A DNA stretch of 64,000 bases from Mesorhizobium japonicum MAFF 303099 (lineage in GTDB: Bacteria > Pseudomonadota > Alphaproteobacteria > Rhizobiales > Rhizobiaceae). Position numbers and translations under genes: made by a program. The DNA is taken from assembly GCF_000009625.1 (NCBI RefSeq), contig NC_002678.2, positions 3,690,001-3,754,000 on the forward strand. Direction: 5' to 3'. This document shows, in pieces, positions 63,889 through 64,000 of the stretch (the stretch's first letter is position 1; each line of letters begins with the position of its first letter). Below the pieces are notes generated by a model. That model saw only the letters and a list, made by a program, of their open reading frames with translations. It had not been told where the DNA came from and did no database searches.

Positions 63889-64000
63889 CTTCAGAGGTTG
63901 CGTGAATGGCCAACCCCTTCTGCCTCAATTGTTGGACCGCAAGGCCATCATGGTGAATCCTGAACTTTGCCGAGGAATAGGTCCAGGCTTCACCAGATTA
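63889..64000. other. Window end, no gene supported
   Basis: A short stretch after the dehydrogenase remnant. A frame opening near 63906 is too short to judge. Confidence 0.4.

Noticed and set aside
15039..64000. The missing N-terminal half of comM marking the other island end
   Set aside because: No frame with ComM N-terminal motifs was seen; the end is not in the window or was lost.

Overview
The window is a high-GC alphaproteobacterial chromosome, most likely Mesorhizobium or a close relative. Evidence for this is two copies of the Mesorhizobium-type DUF768 family, a MucR/Ros regulator lacking zinc-finger cysteines, rhizobial palindromic intergenic repeats, and close-packed GC-rich metabolic genes. 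No rRNA, tRNA or CRISPR array was seen.

Region 1 (1-15.0 kb) looks like core chromosome. It holds the end of a cysteine synthase, a PLP decarboxylase, two paralogous cysteine-rich secreted proteins on either side of a ToxR/CadC-like TPR regulator, a DUF1127 protein, a CDGSH Fe-S protein, a cupredoxin, a hydantoinase/oxoprolinase and malate synthase G. A small AT-richer patch (10.8-12.2 kb) carries another secreted paralogue pair. A TetR gene lies behind a membrane-protein gene whose promoter contains a matching palindrome. The region ends in a comM/yifB gene cut off at its Walker A motif.

Region 2 (15.0-about 33 kb) is an AT-richer genomic island whose left end lies inside comM. It starts with a palindromic att-like junction and a large serine integrase that appears to use a CTG start. 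It carries a three-gene operon (small membrane protein, membrane J-domain protein, uracil-DNA-glycosylase-like protein) and an HUH Rep-like protein with a duplicated, broken C-terminus. Next come a stand-alone Cas2/SinR-like protein, a frameshifted acyltransferase-glycosyltransferase, a ClpP-like SDH protease and a complete family-B DNA polymerase followed by a small basic protein. The HUH protein, protease, PolB and basic protein are the best candidate for an undescribed replicating or defensive element. Several neighbours are broken by frameshifts or an amber codon.

Region 3 (33-64 kb) is a mosaic of accessory and stress genes: an ArsR regulator, MucR, a histidine kinase/LuxR pair, two mscL copies, IS remnants, a decayed LigD-type ligase, and a TcmP/three-Cys-motif pair. 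It continues with a small serine recombinase, an AI-2E permease, GlsB/YeaQ, YidB, lipocalin, two Hsp20s, a HemG-like flavodoxin and a broken 2-hydroxyacid dehydrogenase. Two EcfG-type promoter candidates fit a general-stress theme. A small two-family module (a 54-56 aa protein plus a secreted CC...DCHP protein) occurs twice, near 35-36 kb and 62 kb. The N-terminal half of comM was not found, so the island may run past the window or the locus was rearranged.
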